Below, in pieces: positions 7,151 through 13,844 of a stretch of DNA of 17,254 nt (position 1 is its first letter; every line of letters begins with the position of its first letter). This DNA comes from a bacterium (GTDB lineage Bacteria; Patescibacteriota; Minisyncoccia; Phycocordibacterales; Phycocordibacteraceae), in contig JAJXUQ010000005.1 in assembly GCA_021782685.1 (NCBI GenBank), positions 1 to 17,254 on the forward strand. Reading direction: 5' to 3'. Position numbers and translations under genes: made by a program. The notes beneath the pieces are model-generated. The model was not told the origin of the DNA and made no database searches. It saw only the letters and a list, made by a program, of their open reading frames with translations.

Positions 7151-7171
7151 GCCCTTTGAGAAGGCGGCTTG
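7141..7171 (-). terminator. probable terminator of the second GT2 gene
   Basis: Just after the stop at 7177 the minus strand can fold CAAGCC (7171-7166) with GGCTTG (7153-7148), plus an inner CTT/AAG pairing and a 2-nt bulge, followed by TTTTT at 7145-7141. The stem foot and T run overlap the -35 of the next gene. Confidence 0.5.
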
Positions 7172-7176
7172 GTAGG

Positions 7177-7899
7177 TCAGCGGATCGGGGTCCAGTCGTC
7201 CGCAACGGCCTTGTCGAAGAGCGTTACGCTGATGGTATTGATGGTCCAGATCCACCACAGGCGCGCCCAACCGATACGATGAGCGCGACGCGCGCCGTGG
7301 TACACCACGAGCTTCGGGTCAAAGTACGTGCGGCCGATCTTTGAGAGGCGGTAGAAGAAGTCGCCGTCCTCGCGCGTGACGAGATCTTCGCGGAAGCCGT
7401 GCACTTTCTCGAATGCGGCGCGGCGCACGAGCATGAACTTCCCCGAGCCTTCCCCGCGGCGGAGTACGTTGTTCTGGAACCGTATGACCGCATTCAGGTA
7501 GCCGAAAGAAGCTCGATCAGCCCAGGTCTCCACTGCCGGGAGAGCGCGCTGCGGCCCCGTAACGCCGACAAGGTCCGGATCGTTTTCGAAGTGCGCGAGC
7601 GCGCGACGGAAAAACGCGTTCGGATCGGGGATATGCACGTCGGCGTCGATGAACGCGAGCAGGTCGCCGTGGGCCGCCTTCGCGCCGTCGTTCCGGCCGA
7701 TACCGGCAGTGTGCTTATCGCCCTCGAACACGACGACCACGTGGGCGTGCTCCCGGGCTATCTCTGCCGTACGATCCGAACTCCGGGCATCCGAGACGAT
7801 GACTTCATGCGGGATGGTAAGTTCGTCGCGCAGCTCATGTATGGTAGCGGCGATGGTTTTTTCCTCTTCGCGCGTGGGGATGATGACGGAAAGCAGCAT
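7177..7899 (-). CDS. family 2 glycosyltransferase (GT-A fold)
   Basis: A 240-residue GT2 enzyme, distinct from the one at 5642-6388. It has L-S-V-I-I-P-T-R-E-E-E (3-13), V-S-D-A-R-S-S-D-R-T (35-44), the substrate-site R-N-D-G-A-K (69-74), D-A-D (85-87) as the metal-binding DxD, and T-R-E-D-G-D-F-F before the C-terminus as the likely catalytic acidic motif. The tail (L-W-W-I-W-T-I-N-T-I) is amphipathic and may associate with the membrane. The ATG at 7899 is preferred because the longer open frame upstream overlaps the DedA gene. It starts 25 nt after the DedA stop with no promoter of its own, so the pair is probably one transcript ending at the 7141-7171 terminator. Confidence 0.87.
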   Translation of the reverse strand: MLLSVIIPTREEEKTIAATIHELRDELTIPHEVIVSDARSSDRTAEIAREHAHVVVVFEGDKHTAGIGRNDGAKAAHGDLLAFIDADVHIPDPNAFFRRALAHFENDPDLVGVTGPQRALPAVETWADRASFGYLNAVIRFQNNVLRRGEGSGKFMLVRRAAFEKVHGFREDLVTREDGDFFYRLSKIGRTYFDPKLVVYHGARRAHRIGWARLWWIWTINTISVTLFDKAVADDWTPIR

Positions 7900-7924
7900 A
7901 GATGGGGTGACGGAAAGCGTATCC

Positions 7925-8509
7925 TTACCAGTCGACTGTCGCAAGCTTCTTATTGATGGTACGCAGCGCAAAGAAGAAGAGGATCGGCACCGCGACGGCA
8001 AGGGCGATCTTGAAATCTTTCGGGATGTACTGCAGCAGGTTGCCGAAATAGTAGCCGATGCCCATGAGGAAAAGGATCCATACGATACCGCCGAGCACGT
8101 TTATCGTGACATAGCGTAGGAACGATACGCGCAGCATGCCGGCGACGGTCAGGATGACTGCCGCGAGCCCGAGCCCCATGGTGAGTTTAGAGATGACCAG
8201 GATCTTCAGGTGGTATTCGTGGAAACGGCGTTCTATCTTCCTGATGACTTCCGGTGTGGCGTTGATGAGGTACCCCCAGCGGGCAAAGAACGGCCGCGCG
8301 GCGAAATACCCGATGAGATACCACATAATGTCGGAAAGGACGTCGCCGGCCATAAGCGCGCCGTACGCCGGCCAGAACTCCACCGCGCCGACATGCCAGA
8401 GAAGACCGGTCGCCATCATCACCGCCGACCCTTCGAAAAAGGAGCCGAGAAAGATCAGGACGTATTTCGAACTCTCCAGAAACGCGACGAGCGGCGTGAA
8501 GAAATCCAT
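7925..8509 (-). CDS. DedA/VTT-family membrane protein
   Basis: A 194-residue integral membrane protein of the DedA (SNARE-associated/VTT) family, linked to lipid transport across the membrane, undecaprenyl-phosphate recycling and envelope homeostasis. Family features: an N-terminal half-buried F-E-G-S-A-V-M-M-A-T-G, a G-D-V-L-S-D-I-M-W-Y-L-I-G segment, and the C-terminal block F-H-E-Y-H-L-K-I-L-V-I-S-K followed by V-A-G-M-L-R and G-I-G-Y-Y-F-G-N. The ATG at 8509 follows an extended -10 and gives a typical DedA start; the longer frame to 8554 would cross that promoter and a hairpin. It is co-transcribed with the GT2 gene downstream, which fits a role in carrier-lipid or glycolipid handling. 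Confidence 0.83.
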   Translation of the reverse strand: MDFFTPLVAFLESSKYVLIFLGSFFEGSAVMMATGLLWHVGAVEFWPAYGALMAGDVLSDIMWYLIGYFAARPFFARWGYLINATPEVIRKIERRFHEYHLKILVISKLTMGLGLAAVILTVAGMLRVSFLRYVTINVLGGIVWILFLMGIGYYFGNLLQYIPKDFKIALAVAVPILFFFALRTINKKLATVDW

Positions 8510-8523
8510 AGGGCGATATACGC

Positions 8524-8532
8524 AGTATACCA
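8524..8532 (-). promoter_or_regulatory. extended -10 promoter of the DedA gene
   Basis: TGG precedes TATACT (hexamer 8529-8524) on the minus strand, 14 nt before the ATG at 8509. No -35 is recognisable; the expected position falls inside the 15-bp hairpin at 8535-8567. Confidence 0.5.
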
Positions 8533-8534
8533 GC

Positions 8535-8567
8535 GTACAGCCCCGCGATATCATCGCGGGGCTGTAC
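8535..8567 (-). repeat. perfect 15-bp inverted repeat between the 3D-domain and DedA genes
   Basis: GTACAGCCCCGCGAT (8535-8549) and ATCGCGGGGCTGTAC (8553-8567) form a perfect stem with a 3-nt loop. It lies 11 nt after the stop of the 3D-domain gene and just upstream of the DedA promoter. Neither side carries a T run, so it is not a standard intrinsic terminator. It could be a U-less terminator, an RNA-stability element or a protein-binding site. Confidence 0.75.
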
Positions 8568-8578
8568 GGTCAGAACGG

Positions 8579-9139
8579 TTATTTGTTGAGGGCAAGCCCG
8601 CCGCCGAGCGCGATAGCCGCGAGTTCGGCCTGCGTCTTAGGGAGATTGTTTATGTCCACATGCCCCACGACGCGGATGCTCGTTCCCCCGCAGACGCCGA
8701 GTATCGTCGCCGCGTTCTTCACGCTGCCGTCCGGCATGATGTAGTTCGATTTCGTGCTGAAAAGCACGTCGATGCGGTCGGTATATCGCGCGTTCATCGT
8801 ATCCGCGATGACACGGTAGCCGATGATCGGCGCGACGATGCCGTACCCGCAGGTGCCCTCCGAAGACGAGGGCCCGCGTATCTCGATGATGGTGCCGAAA
8901 GGCAGGTCGCGCGCGAGGTCGCGCGAACGAGCCGCGACGATCTCCGGATTCGAGTACGCGCCGGAGGCGGTCTCAAGAGGATTGCTGTCGGTTTGCGCCG
9001 GTACGGCATTGTAGGCGGTGAGCGTTACCGTCTGGCTCGGCGGCGTGAGAACGGCTGCCGGCGCATTCGCATGCGCTGGCAGCGCCGCGATGGCGCTGGA
9101 TAAAAAGAAAAAGCCCATAAGGGCTCCGAGAATAGGCAT
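8579..9139 (-). CDS. secreted 3D-domain protein (likely peptidoglycan-active)
   Basis: A 186-residue protein with a cleavable-looking signal peptide (hydrophobic 4-20, then A-H-A about 22-24) and a 3D domain (PF06725 type), the double-psi beta-barrel found in MltA and in resuscitation or stationary-phase lytic factors. The three aspartates are visible as Asp51 (T-D-S-N-P), Asp113 (A-D-T-M-N-A-R-Y) and Asp124 (R-I-D-V-L-F). L-P-F-G-T at 79-83 is also typical. Cys97 and Cys150 could form a disulfide. The expected role is cleavage or remodelling of cell-wall glycan outside the membrane. No Shine-Dalgarno is visible; ATG at 9139 is used, though the ATG at residue 8 would also give a complete signal peptide. 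It is divergent from the ATPase gene. Confidence 0.82.
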   Translation of the reverse strand: MPILGALMGFFFLSSAIAALPAHANAPAAVLTPPSQTVTLTAYNAVPAQTDSNPLETASGAYSNPEIVAARSRDLARDLPFGTIIEIRGPSSSEGTCGYGIVAPIIGYRVIADTMNARYTDRIDVLFSTKSNYIMPDGSVKNAATILGVCGGTSIRVVGHVDINNLPKTQAELAAIALGGGLALNK

Positions 9140-9184
9140 TGGTTTTGTTTACCGAAACAGCAAGTAACTGCCTCGTTAAAGCAC

Positions 9185-9213
9185 ACACTAGCATATTGCA
9201 AATAATTTGTCAA
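9185..9213 (-). promoter_or_regulatory. promoter of the 3D-domain gene
   Basis: TTGACA (9213-9208), a 17-nt spacer, and TAGTGT (9190-9185) preceded by TGC as an extended -10, all on the minus strand. The consensus -35 and ideal spacing offset the poor -10. The expected start near 9178 leaves a leader of about 38 nt. Confidence 0.65.
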
Positions 9214-9229
9214 TGCGTTCCGACAGGGG

Positions 9230-9238
9230 TGCTACCAT
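9230..9238 (+). promoter_or_regulatory. extended -10 promoter of the P-type ATPase gene
   Basis: TGC followed by TACCAT (9233-9238) lies 7 nt before the ATG at 9246, so transcription would begin at or beside the start codon. No -35 at proper spacing. It would be divergent from, and close to, the promoter of the 3D-domain gene. Confidence 0.45.
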
Positions 9239-9245
9239 ACGCGCA

Positions 9246-11024
9246 ATGCGATATCTGAACGCTACGGCGCTTATCCTGCCGGCGACCGTCGCGCTCCTCC
9301 TCGCCGGAGCGCTCGTTGGAAAACAGGAAAATCTCTATCTCGCAGCGATCGGCATCGGGATAATCGAAGTGGGCGTCGTCGGGTACCGCGAGATCAGGCG
9401 GCGGAGCTGGTCGCTCGATTACATCGCGCTTTTGGCGATGGTGGTCGCCGCTTTTTCCTACGAATGGCTTGCCGGCGCGGTCATCGCGTTCATGTACACC
9501 GGCGGCGAAGCGCTTGAGATCTACGCGGCGCGGCGCGCGCTCGCGTCTCTTTCCGCATTGCTCGCGCGGATTCCGAAGTCGGCACTCGTGAAGAACGGCA
9601 GCGAGAACCCCGAGGAAATACCGCTTGCTGAGGTGCGAAGCGGCGCGACCATTATCGTGCGCCGGGGAGAGCTCGTGCCGCTCGACGGGCTCCTCGATTC
9701 CCCCGCTGCCCTGCTTGATCTTGCCAATCTCACCGGCGAACCCCTGCCGGAAGACGTTACGCGGGGAGCTTTCATAAAAAGCGGGAGCGTGAACGCGGGC
9801 GAGGCGTTCGATCTCGTCGTTTCCGGGACGCTCTCGACTTCGACGTATGCGAAGATCATCGACCTCGTGAAGAACGCGAGAAACGATCAGGCGCCGTTCG
9901 TGCGCCTTGCGGCAAGAGTGAATCTGCCTTTCACGGCGCTTACGCTCCTGCTCTCGGGCGGCGCGTATCTTCTTACCGGCGACGTCACCCGCGCGCTCGC
10001 CGTACTCGTCATCGCGACGCCGTGTCCGCTCCTCATCGCGGCGCCGGTCGCGTTCATCGGAGGCCTCTCGCGCGCGGCCGGGAAGAATATCATCGTGAAG
10101 ACGCCGGCGACGCTCGAGATACTCGCGCGGGCGCGGACTATCTTTTTCGACAAGACCGGGACCCTTACGCTCGGCGAGCCGCGCCTGACCGACACCGTTC
10201 TCCTCGCGCCGCACGTGACCGAAACGCAAGCGCTCTCGCTTGCCGCGGCGCTTGAGTTCCACTCCATCCACCCGCTCGCCCGCGCGATCATCGCCGCCGC
10301 GCACGCGAAGAACCTCACTCCCGTGCCGGCGCAGGAAGTGACCGAGATCATCGGCAACGGCATCGTCGGAACGCTCGACGGACAGAGGCTGTCTATCGCG
10401 CACGCGCCGGCCGAACACCACCAGGGCGGCCGCATCTCGCTCCTCCTCACCAGAGACGCCGTGCCTGTCGCCGTCTTCCATTTCTCCGACGTCCTGAAGG
10501 AAAACGCGAAGGAACTGCTCGCGGGACTCGCCCGGGGCGGCTTCACGCTCGCGCTCCTGACCGGCGACCGGAAAGAGCACGCCGAGACGGTCTTCGCGGG
10601 GCTTCCGCTCACCATACATGCCGACTGCACGCCCGAGGAGAAGTACCGGCTCGTCGAAGAGGCTCAAGCGCGCGGCGAGATCGTCGCGATGGTCGGCGAC
10701 GGGCTAAACGATGCTCCGGCGCTTGCGCGGGCAGACATAGGCATCGTCTTCTCCGGCACCGAGAACAGCGCTTCGATAGAGGCGGCGGATGTCGCCATCC
10801 TCAGCCGCGACGTCATCCTCATTCGGGAGCTTTTCGCGCTCGCGCACCGCTCGGTGAAGATCGCGGGAGAGAGCGTTTATACCGGCATCGGGCTCTCGGT
10901 ATTCGGCATGATCATCGCCGCAAGCGGCTTCATCGCGCCGGTCGAAGGGGCGGTTCTCCAGGAAGGCATCGATGTGGCGGTTATCGTGAACGCGCTCCGC
11001 GCGGCTTTCAGGCCGCGCGCTTGA
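9246..11024 (+). CDS. P1B-type cation-translocating ATPase with a TPC motif
   Basis: A 592-residue heavy-metal-type P-type ATPase that would pump a cation across the inner membrane using ATP. In order: four N-terminal hydrophobic segments (about 8-90), actuator motif T-G-E-P (163-166), the transport helix V-I-A-T-P-C-P-L-L (255-263), phosphorylation site D-K-T-G-T-L-T (Asp302), the P1B signature H-S-I-H-P-L (339-344), M-V-G-D-G-L-N-D-A-P (482-491) and two C-terminal helices ending in N-A-L-R. The metal motif is TPC rather than the CPC of Cu/Zn/Cd pumps; TPC has been assigned to the P1B-5 subgroup. There is no N-terminal HMA or Cys-rich metal-binding domain and no C-terminal hemerythrin domain. 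The ATG at 9246 is preferred over TTG 9207 or ATG 9213 because the extended -10 sits between them. The metal is not predictable. Confidence 0.9.
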   Translation: MRYLNATALILPATVALLLAGALVGKQENLYLAAIGIGIIEVGVVGYREIRRRSWSLDYIALLAMVVAAFSYEWLAGAVIAFMYTGGEALEIYAARRALASLSALLARIPKSALVKNGSENPEEIPLAEVRSGATIIVRRGELVPLDGLLDSPAALLDLANLTGEPLPEDVTRGAFIKSGSVNAGEAFDLVVSGTLSTSTYAKIIDLVKNARNDQAPFVRLAARVNLPFTALTLLLSGGAYLLTGDVTRALAVLVIATPCPLLIAAPVAFIGGLSRAAGKNIIVKTPATLEILARARTIFFDKTGTLTLGEPRLTDTVLLAPHVTETQALSLAAALEFHSIHPLARAIIAAAHAKNLTPVPAQEVTEIIGNGIVGTLDGQRLSIAHAPAEHHQGGRISLLLTRDAVPVAVFHFSDVLKENAKELLAGLARGGFTLALLTGDRKEHAETVFAGLPLTIHADCTPEEKYRLVEEAQARGEIVAMVGDGLNDAPALARADIGIVFSGTENSASIEAADVAILSRDVILIRELFALAHRSVKIAGESVYTGIGLSVFGMIIAASGFIAPVEGAVLQEGIDVAVIVNALRAAFRPRA

Positions 11025-11031
11025 GGCATCG

Positions 11032-11040
11032 TGTTACACT
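11032..11040 (+). promoter_or_regulatory. possible extended -10 promoter of the CofE-like gene
   Basis: TGT followed by TACACT (11035-11040) lies 8 nt after the ATPase stop and 49 nt before the ATG at 11090. The intervening leader is T-rich, with a possible alternative -10 (TAGATT) nearer the start. No -35 is seen. Confidence 0.35.
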
Positions 11041-11089
11041 GGATCGGCCTCGGTTTTATTTTTATCCTTAATTAGATTTTAGCGTCGTT

Positions 11090-12193
11090 ATGGCATCGAG
11101 ATTCGCTTCGTTATTCAAATTTGCCGGTACGGCGGCGCAAGAGGTGCGACAAGAGTATGCGGAGATGAAGGAATCATCCGGTTTCTCCATCATCTATACG
11201 CCGTGCACGGACGGCACGATCATCGTGGAGGCCGTTTCCGACGGCGCAGCGGACATAAAAGCGGCTTTTCCGGCGACGGCGGTGGACGAGGCGCATATCC
11301 TCTATATGGAAGCGACCGAGCTGCTCCGTTCTCGCGTCTCGCTCGGACAGGATCGGGCGGCGATTCATAAGGCCATCGAAAAGCTTTTCGCGCTTTTCCG
11401 CGGAGAAACGGTTCCTCCCGAGAAGAGCTCTTCTCCCCGCGCGAGCGCCGCGAACGCACCGGAAACGATGTTCATCCCGAACCCGGGAAAAAAAATCGAA
11501 ATCGACGTCGACGGGGTCACGTATCTGCGGCTGCCAGTCAGGACACGTCTTATCACGATGGAAGATACCGCTATCCTGCCGCTTATCGAAGAATACGTGC
11601 AGCCGCGCGTGAAGCCCGGCGATCTCGTTTTCGTCAGCGAGAAAGCGCTGACGATCACGCAAGGACGAGTCGTCGATATGAGCGCTATAAAGCCGTCGCG
11701 GTTCGCCCGCTTCCTCGCGCGCAACGTGGGCAACTACTACGGCTCGACTGATTTCCGCGGGTTCGGACACGGCACCGGCCTCGCGATGCAGCTCTTCATC
11801 GAGGAAGCGGGGTACCCGCGCGTCTTCTTTGCCGGGGTGGTTTCCGCTCTCACGCGACCGCTCGGCATCCGAGGTCTCTTCTATAAGATATGCGGCAAAC
11901 GGGCAAAATCGATCGACTGCCCGATGTCGTTCCTGATTCTCGAATATGCCCACTCCGTAAAACTTGCTCCGAACGACCCCGACGGCGCGGCGCGCGCGAT
12001 CGAAAAGCTCCTCGGCAACGAAACGGTCATCCTCGATGCAAACTATCGCGGCGCCTTTTCGCTCGGGAAATCAACGCGCGCCATCTCGGAATCTTTCATC
12101 GGAAAATTGTTCCGGGACAATCCTCTCGGCCAATCCGACGAGATGACGCCCTTCTGCATCGTCCGGAAAGCAGGAGACGTACCTGCCCGATAG
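11090..12193 (+). CDS. CofE-like (F420-0:gamma-glutamyl ligase family) protein with an extra N-terminal domain
   Basis: A 367-residue protein. From about residue 140 it resembles the F420-0:L-glutamate ligase family (PF01996): Y-L-R-L-P-V-R-T-R-L-I (147-157), then K-P-G-D-L-V-F-V-S-E-K-A-L (substrate/GTP side), followed by S-V-K-L-A-P-N-D-P-D, I-L-D-A-N and N-P-L-G-Q-S-D-E-M-T-P near the C-terminus. True CofE adds glutamate to coenzyme F420 using GTP. No other F420 gene is in the window, so the substrate may be another acid or amine. Residues 1-120 (including S-I-I-Y-T-P-C-T-D-G) form a domain I do not recognise. Upstream is the ATPase gene, 65 nt away; downstream it converges on the PLP-enzyme gene. 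Confidence 0.78.
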   Translation: MASRFASLFKFAGTAAQEVRQEYAEMKESSGFSIIYTPCTDGTIIVEAVSDGAADIKAAFPATAVDEAHILYMEATELLRSRVSLGQDRAAIHKAIEKLFALFRGETVPPEKSSSPRASAANAPETMFIPNPGKKIEIDVDGVTYLRLPVRTRLITMEDTAILPLIEEYVQPRVKPGDLVFVSEKALTITQGRVVDMSAIKPSRFARFLARNVGNYYGSTDFRGFGHGTGLAMQLFIEEAGYPRVFFAGVVSALTRPLGIRGLFYKICGKRAKSIDCPMSFLILEYAHSVKLAPNDPDGAARAIEKLLGNETVILDANYRGAFSLGKSTRAISESFIGKLFRDNPLGQSDEMTPFCIVRKAGDVPAR

Positions 12194-12205
12194 GAAACTC
12201 CGGGA

Positions 12206-12233
12206 TAAAAAAGACCGCGCCGGGAGCGCGGTC
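12206..12233 (-). terminator. intrinsic terminator of the PLP-enzyme gene
   Basis: On the minus strand GACCGCGC/GCGCGGTC (12233-12226 with 12220-12213) forms an 8-bp stem with a 5-nt loop, followed by TTTTTT (12212-12207). It lies 13 nt after the stop at 12247, between convergent genes. The hairpin could also slow plus-strand transcripts from the CofE-like gene, but no T run follows on that side. Confidence 0.85.
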
Positions 12234-12246
12234 AGGAACCGTCATT

Positions 12247-13254
12247 TCAGACCAGGTCAACCAGATCCAGAAGATCCTCCTTCGTAAAGTCGTCGTCGTA
12301 CAGGCGCGACGCAAGGTAGAGGCCGTTGTAAGGACGATAATCATCCGGACCGAATACGACCACGTATACGTTGCCATCAGCCTCCCGAAACTGGTCGAGC
12401 GTACCCGCTGCCTTCTGTTCCCGGAGGAACTTCAGCGCGCCGACGAACGCCAGGCCGAAACTCGGACCGAGCTGGACCGGGATGAAACGCCAGCTCAGGA
12501 AGCTAAGGAGGAACGATGCGTAGCGCGTGCCGAACTGAAAGTCCGTCTCCTTGAAATACTCTTGCCAAGGGAGCCGGACATCCTTCTTCACGCGAGACAG
12601 CGTACGGACGGCCGGGATTTCTTGCCCTTCCGCGCATATGACCGGGACCACCTTCGTACGCCGGTTATTGGCCGTTGCGTATTGAGCGATCCCTGTACAA
12701 GTACCCATCGTACCGGCGGGCGTTACGAGGATCGATATCTGCTGTCTGAACAGTTGCGGCGCGAGGTGTCTCCGGTGAGAGCGAGGATTCCATTCCCCGC
12801 TATACTGGTCCGGATTATACCAACCATCCTGCGCGCCAAGACGGCGCGCGCATTCGGCGGTCGTCTCGCCCCTTTCGGGCGTGCGGATGCTGATATTCCT
12901 CCCGAGCGCGCGGATGACGTCGATCTTCGATCCCGGAACATCACCCGCGATGATCGCGATGAAATCCAGACCGAGCACGGTGCAGATGCTCCCCATCGCA
13001 TGCCCCGTGTTGCCGGACGTCGCCTCCACTACCGTCGTCTTGCGATCGATGCGGCCGCTGCGGATGCCGTCGAGAATGCCCTCCCGAGCCATCGGGTACT
13101 TGTGATACGGCACTTCCCCGGGCGCTGCGGCTACCCTGATGATAACCCTATCCTTGACGAACGGATTCGCCTCGGGGGGGACGCTAAACATGCGGACAAG
13201 GCTTGTCCGCGACGGCTCCGTATTCCCCCAGAACGGGTGTTCGAGCAGATCCAT
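12247..13254 (-). CDS. fold-type II PLP-dependent enzyme, cysteine-synthase-like
   Basis: A 335-residue member of the tryptophan-synthase-beta / cysteine-synthase superfamily, which carries out beta-replacement or elimination on serine- or cysteine-like amino acids. Lys52 in H-K-Y-P-M-A-R is in the position of the PLP-binding lysine, S-G-N-T-G (80-84) is the substrate-carboxylate loop, and G-T-M-G-T-C-T-G (181-188) replaces the usual G-T-G-G-T phosphate cup. The middle (W-N-P-R-S-H, 155-160) echoes the cysteine-synthase N-P-x-x-H. The C-terminal part (about 200-335) diverges from CysK/CysM, so the reaction is not assigned. The ATG at 13254 has a clear Shine-Dalgarno, AAGGAG at 13266-13261. 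It follows panD by 140 nt and ends at a strong terminator. Confidence 0.8.
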   Translation of the reverse strand: MDLLEHPFWGNTEPSRTSLVRMFSVPPEANPFVKDRVIIRVAAAPGEVPYHKYPMAREGILDGIRSGRIDRKTTVVEATSGNTGHAMGSICTVLGLDFIAIIAGDVPGSKIDVIRALGRNISIRTPERGETTAECARRLGAQDGWYNPDQYSGEWNPRSHRRHLAPQLFRQQISILVTPAGTMGTCTGIAQYATANNRRTKVVPVICAEGQEIPAVRTLSRVKKDVRLPWQEYFKETDFQFGTRYASFLLSFLSWRFIPVQLGPSFGLAFVGALKFLREQKAAGTLDQFREADGNVYVVVFGPDDYRPYNGLYLASRLYDDDFTKEDLLDLVDLV

Positions 13255-13276
13255 CGTTTTCTCCTTAATAAAGATC

Positions 13277-13297
13277 AAAAAATGCTCTCGAGAGAGC
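13277..13297 (-). terminator. hairpin plus T run in the leader of the PLP-enzyme gene
   Basis: GCTCT (13297-13293) pairs with AGAGC (13288-13284) across a 4-nt loop, followed by A and TTTTTT (13282-13277). It ends just 10 nt before the Shine-Dalgarno of the PLP-enzyme gene, leaving no room for a promoter between. It is either a weak panD terminator or an attenuator in the leader. Confidence 0.45.
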
Positions 13298-13394
13298 TGC
13301 CTGTAAGCGAGAATACGCCTAAATCCGGAAAGAGCAAACTAACGCAGCGTTTCGCGTCGCGGGACCTTTCTCGAGGCCCGTTATCATTACTATA

Positions 13395-13769
13395 TCATTG
13401 CGGCCGCCAGCCTTTTTTCACCTCGGTAATCCGGTTCTTATCGTCCATGAAAACGACTGTGGGACTCATCTTCGCGGCATCTGCCATTTCTACCCATGCT
13501 TCGCCGAGGATGATGACCTTATCACCCTTCTGAAAGAGCCGCGCAGGCGGGCCGTTGAGGATTATCTCCCCTTTTCCCTTATCGCCTCTCACGATATAGG
13601 TGCGCCAGAGCACGGCATTCGAGACATTCGTGATCTGCACCATCTGTCCCGGCACGAGCCCGGCCGCTTCAAGCAGCGCTTCGTCTATCGTGACGGAACC
13701 GACGTAGTTCAGGTCGGCGTCCGTGACCGTCGCCCGATGCAGTTTCGCGATGCAGACATTTACCAACAT
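13395..13769 (-). CDS. panD: aspartate 1-decarboxylase (pyruvoyl enzyme)
   Basis: A 124-residue protein that aligns without gaps to PanD over its first ~75 residues. PanD decarboxylates L-aspartate to beta-alanine for pantothenate and CoA. The proenzyme self-cleaves at Gly24-Ser25, here in Y-V-G-S-V-T-I-D, where Ser25 becomes the pyruvoyl group. Lys9, His11, Tyr22, Thr57, Tyr58 and Asn72 occupy their E. coli positions. The exception is position 54: the substrate-binding Arg is Leu, and an Arg appears at 56 (V-L-W-R-T-Y). No panB or panC lies in the window. The ATG at 13769 is fixed by the in-register cleavage site and by a consensus extended -10 six bases upstream. Confidence 0.9.
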   Translation of the reverse strand: MLVNVCIAKLHRATVTDADLNYVGSVTIDEALLEAAGLVPGQMVQITNVSNAVLWRTYIVRGDKGKGEIILNGPPARLFQKGDKVIILGEAWVEMADAAKMSPTVVFMDDKNRITEVKKGWRPQ

Positions 13770-13775
13770 ACAATC

Positions 13776-13784
13776 ATTATAGCA
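13776..13784 (-). promoter_or_regulatory. consensus extended -10 promoter of panD
   Basis: TGC followed by a perfect TATAAT (13781-13776) on the minus strand, with only 6 nt before the ATG at 13769. Transcription should start at the A of the ATG, which would make panD mRNA leaderless. No -35 is apparent. Confidence 0.7.
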
Positions 13785-13818
13785 CATGTGCATTTCTCGC
13801 GCTTCCCTCGGAGGCAGG

Positions 13819-13827
13819 TGCTATTGT
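13819..13827 (+). promoter_or_regulatory. extended -10 promoter of the GH130 operon
   Basis: TGC followed by TATTGT (13822-13827), 17 nt before the ATG at 13845, giving a leader of about 10 nt. It is divergent from the panD promoter, with the two -10 elements about 40 nt apart. Confidence 0.5.
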
Positions 13828-13844
13828 AAAGAGAGTATATTTTC

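Noticed and set aside
9210..10667. Long open frame (485 codons) on the minus strand opposite the ATPase gene
   Set aside because: Arg/Glu-rich shadow with no domain; the plus strand carries all the P-type ATPase motifs.
11890..13533. 547-codon plus-strand open frame spanning the CofE 3' end, PLP-enzyme and panD genes
   Set aside because: It runs through two terminator hairpins and is antisense to two well-supported genes; Arg-rich composition typical of a GC-rich shadow.
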